DNA from: Ilumatobacter sp.
GTDB taxonomy: Bacteria; Actinomycetota; Acidimicrobiia; Acidimicrobiales; Ilumatobacteraceae
Direction of reading: 5' to 3'
DNA: 64,000 nucleotides
Assembly: GCA_007693335.1 (NCBI GenBank)
Contig: REDU01000109.1
Coordinates: 1-64,000 of the forward strand
The notes under the pieces are model-generated. The model had not been told where the DNA came from. It searched no databases and worked only from the letters and a program-made list of their open reading frames with translations. The first letter of the stretch is position 1. Each line of letters opens with the position of its first letter. Below are positions 63,703-64,000 of this stretch, in pieces. A program made the position numbers and the translations under genes.

Positions 63703-64000
63703 ATGACGAGACGGACCAAGATCGTGGCCACCCTCGGGCCGTCGAGCGATCCCGATGGTGAGCTCGACACCCTCATCGCTGCGGGTGTCGACGTGGTCCG
63801 TCTCAACTTGAGTCATGGTCCGCTGCCCGAGCACCTCGCACGTCTCGATCGCGTCCGGGCGGTGGCCGGCCGTCTCGAGCGCCCCGTTGCCGTCCTGGCC
63901 GATCTCCCCGGTCCGAAGGTTCGTGCCGGCAAGTTCATCGAAGGTGGTGTGGGGCTTGCCGCTGGTGGGTTCGTGCATCTCGTGCCCGGCGACGGTGCCA
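63703..64000 (+). CDS. pyk: pyruvate kinase, N-terminal part
   Basis: The first 99 codons of a pyruvate kinase run off the window end. RTKIVATLGPSSD is the conserved start, and VDVVRLNLSHG holds the Arg-Asn-Ser/His phosphoenolpyruvate/potassium-binding segment. VAVLADLPGPKVRAGKF is the second conserved block. The enzyme makes ATP and pyruvate from PEP. No frameshift is visible in the part seen. The start is close to a TAGATA -10-like sequence. Confidence 0.92.
   Translation, partial: MTRRTKIVATLGPSSDPDGELDTLIAAGVDVVRLNLSHGPLPEHLARLDRVRAVAGRLERPVAVLADLPGPKVRAGKFIEGGVGLAAGGFVHLVPGDGA

Overview
The window is dense, GC-rich bacterial chromosome with short intergenic gaps, frequent GTG starts and many 4-nt ATGA/GTGA overlaps. 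The gene families point to a high-GC actinobacterium, most plausibly class Acidimicrobiia (an Ilumatobacter-like marine or soil lineage). The evidence is two DUF2510 domains (GWYPDP type), a GuaB1-type CBS GMP reductase, a furA-katG pair, a group III phosphofructokinase, and actinobacterial-looking promoters in which a TANNNT hexamer lies 6-8 nt before the start codon (leaderless mRNAs). The class is inferred; no rRNA or other decisive marker is present. No tRNA, rRNA, CRISPR array, prophage or insertion sequence was seen.

Layout. 1-3.3 kb: end of an acyl-CoA dehydrogenase, an aldehyde dehydrogenase, a small basic protein and a DUF3048 lipoprotein. 3.3-6.2 kb: oxidative-stress module furA-katG with a palindromic operator and a 15-bp tandem repeat. 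6.2-16.8 kb: two MFS transporters, a ferric-reductase-like flavocytochrome, enoyl-CoA hydratase, glutamate dehydrogenase, a Na/Pi cotransporter with a PhoU-like partner, phosphofructokinase and ThrH. 16.7-19.4 kb: tightly coupled minus-strand operon mscS - DUF2207 - 42-aa ORF - thrH. 19.5-25.1 kb: UDP-glucose dehydrogenase and UDP-xylose synthase, a ClC protein, and a biotinyl-carboxyltransferase fusion. 25.1-30.6 kb: MBL hydrolase divergent from a two-gene unit (Gfo/Idh/MocA oxidoreductase + ProA-like dehydrogenase with an extra N-terminus), then a large secreted CAP-domain protein. 30.7-36.0 kb: FAD oxidoreductase, CPBP protease, panC, esterase, acyltransferase. 36.0-41.2 kb: two small membrane proteins divergent from a heterodimeric ABC exporter, then a DUF2510 membrane protein. 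41.3-46.7 kb: phosphatase, aldehyde dehydrogenase, methyltransferase, SDR and an uncharacterised protein. 46.7-53.5 kb: heme A synthase and a complete Liv-type branched-chain amino-acid/amide ABC system whose permease carries an extracytoplasmic beta domain. 53.6-64 kb: crotonase, nitroreductase, xylulokinase, DnaJ-domain protein, Sua5, alpha/beta hydrolase, the guaB1-cmk-plsC operon, an M18 aminopeptidase, a histidine phosphatase and the start of pyruvate kinase.

Most of the content is housekeeping and central metabolism. The most unusual points are: (i) very short divergent intergenic regions (21-26 bp) where the -10 elements of the two leaderless genes overlap on opposite strands, best seen at 25823-25832; (ii) the Gfo/ProA-like gene pair of unknown pathway; (iii) biotinyl-CT and beta-domain-LivH fusions; (iv) several unannotated, translationally coupled small ORFs; (v) short tandem repeats in several intergenic gaps, including a duplicated 52-bp hairpin element between livF and livK.
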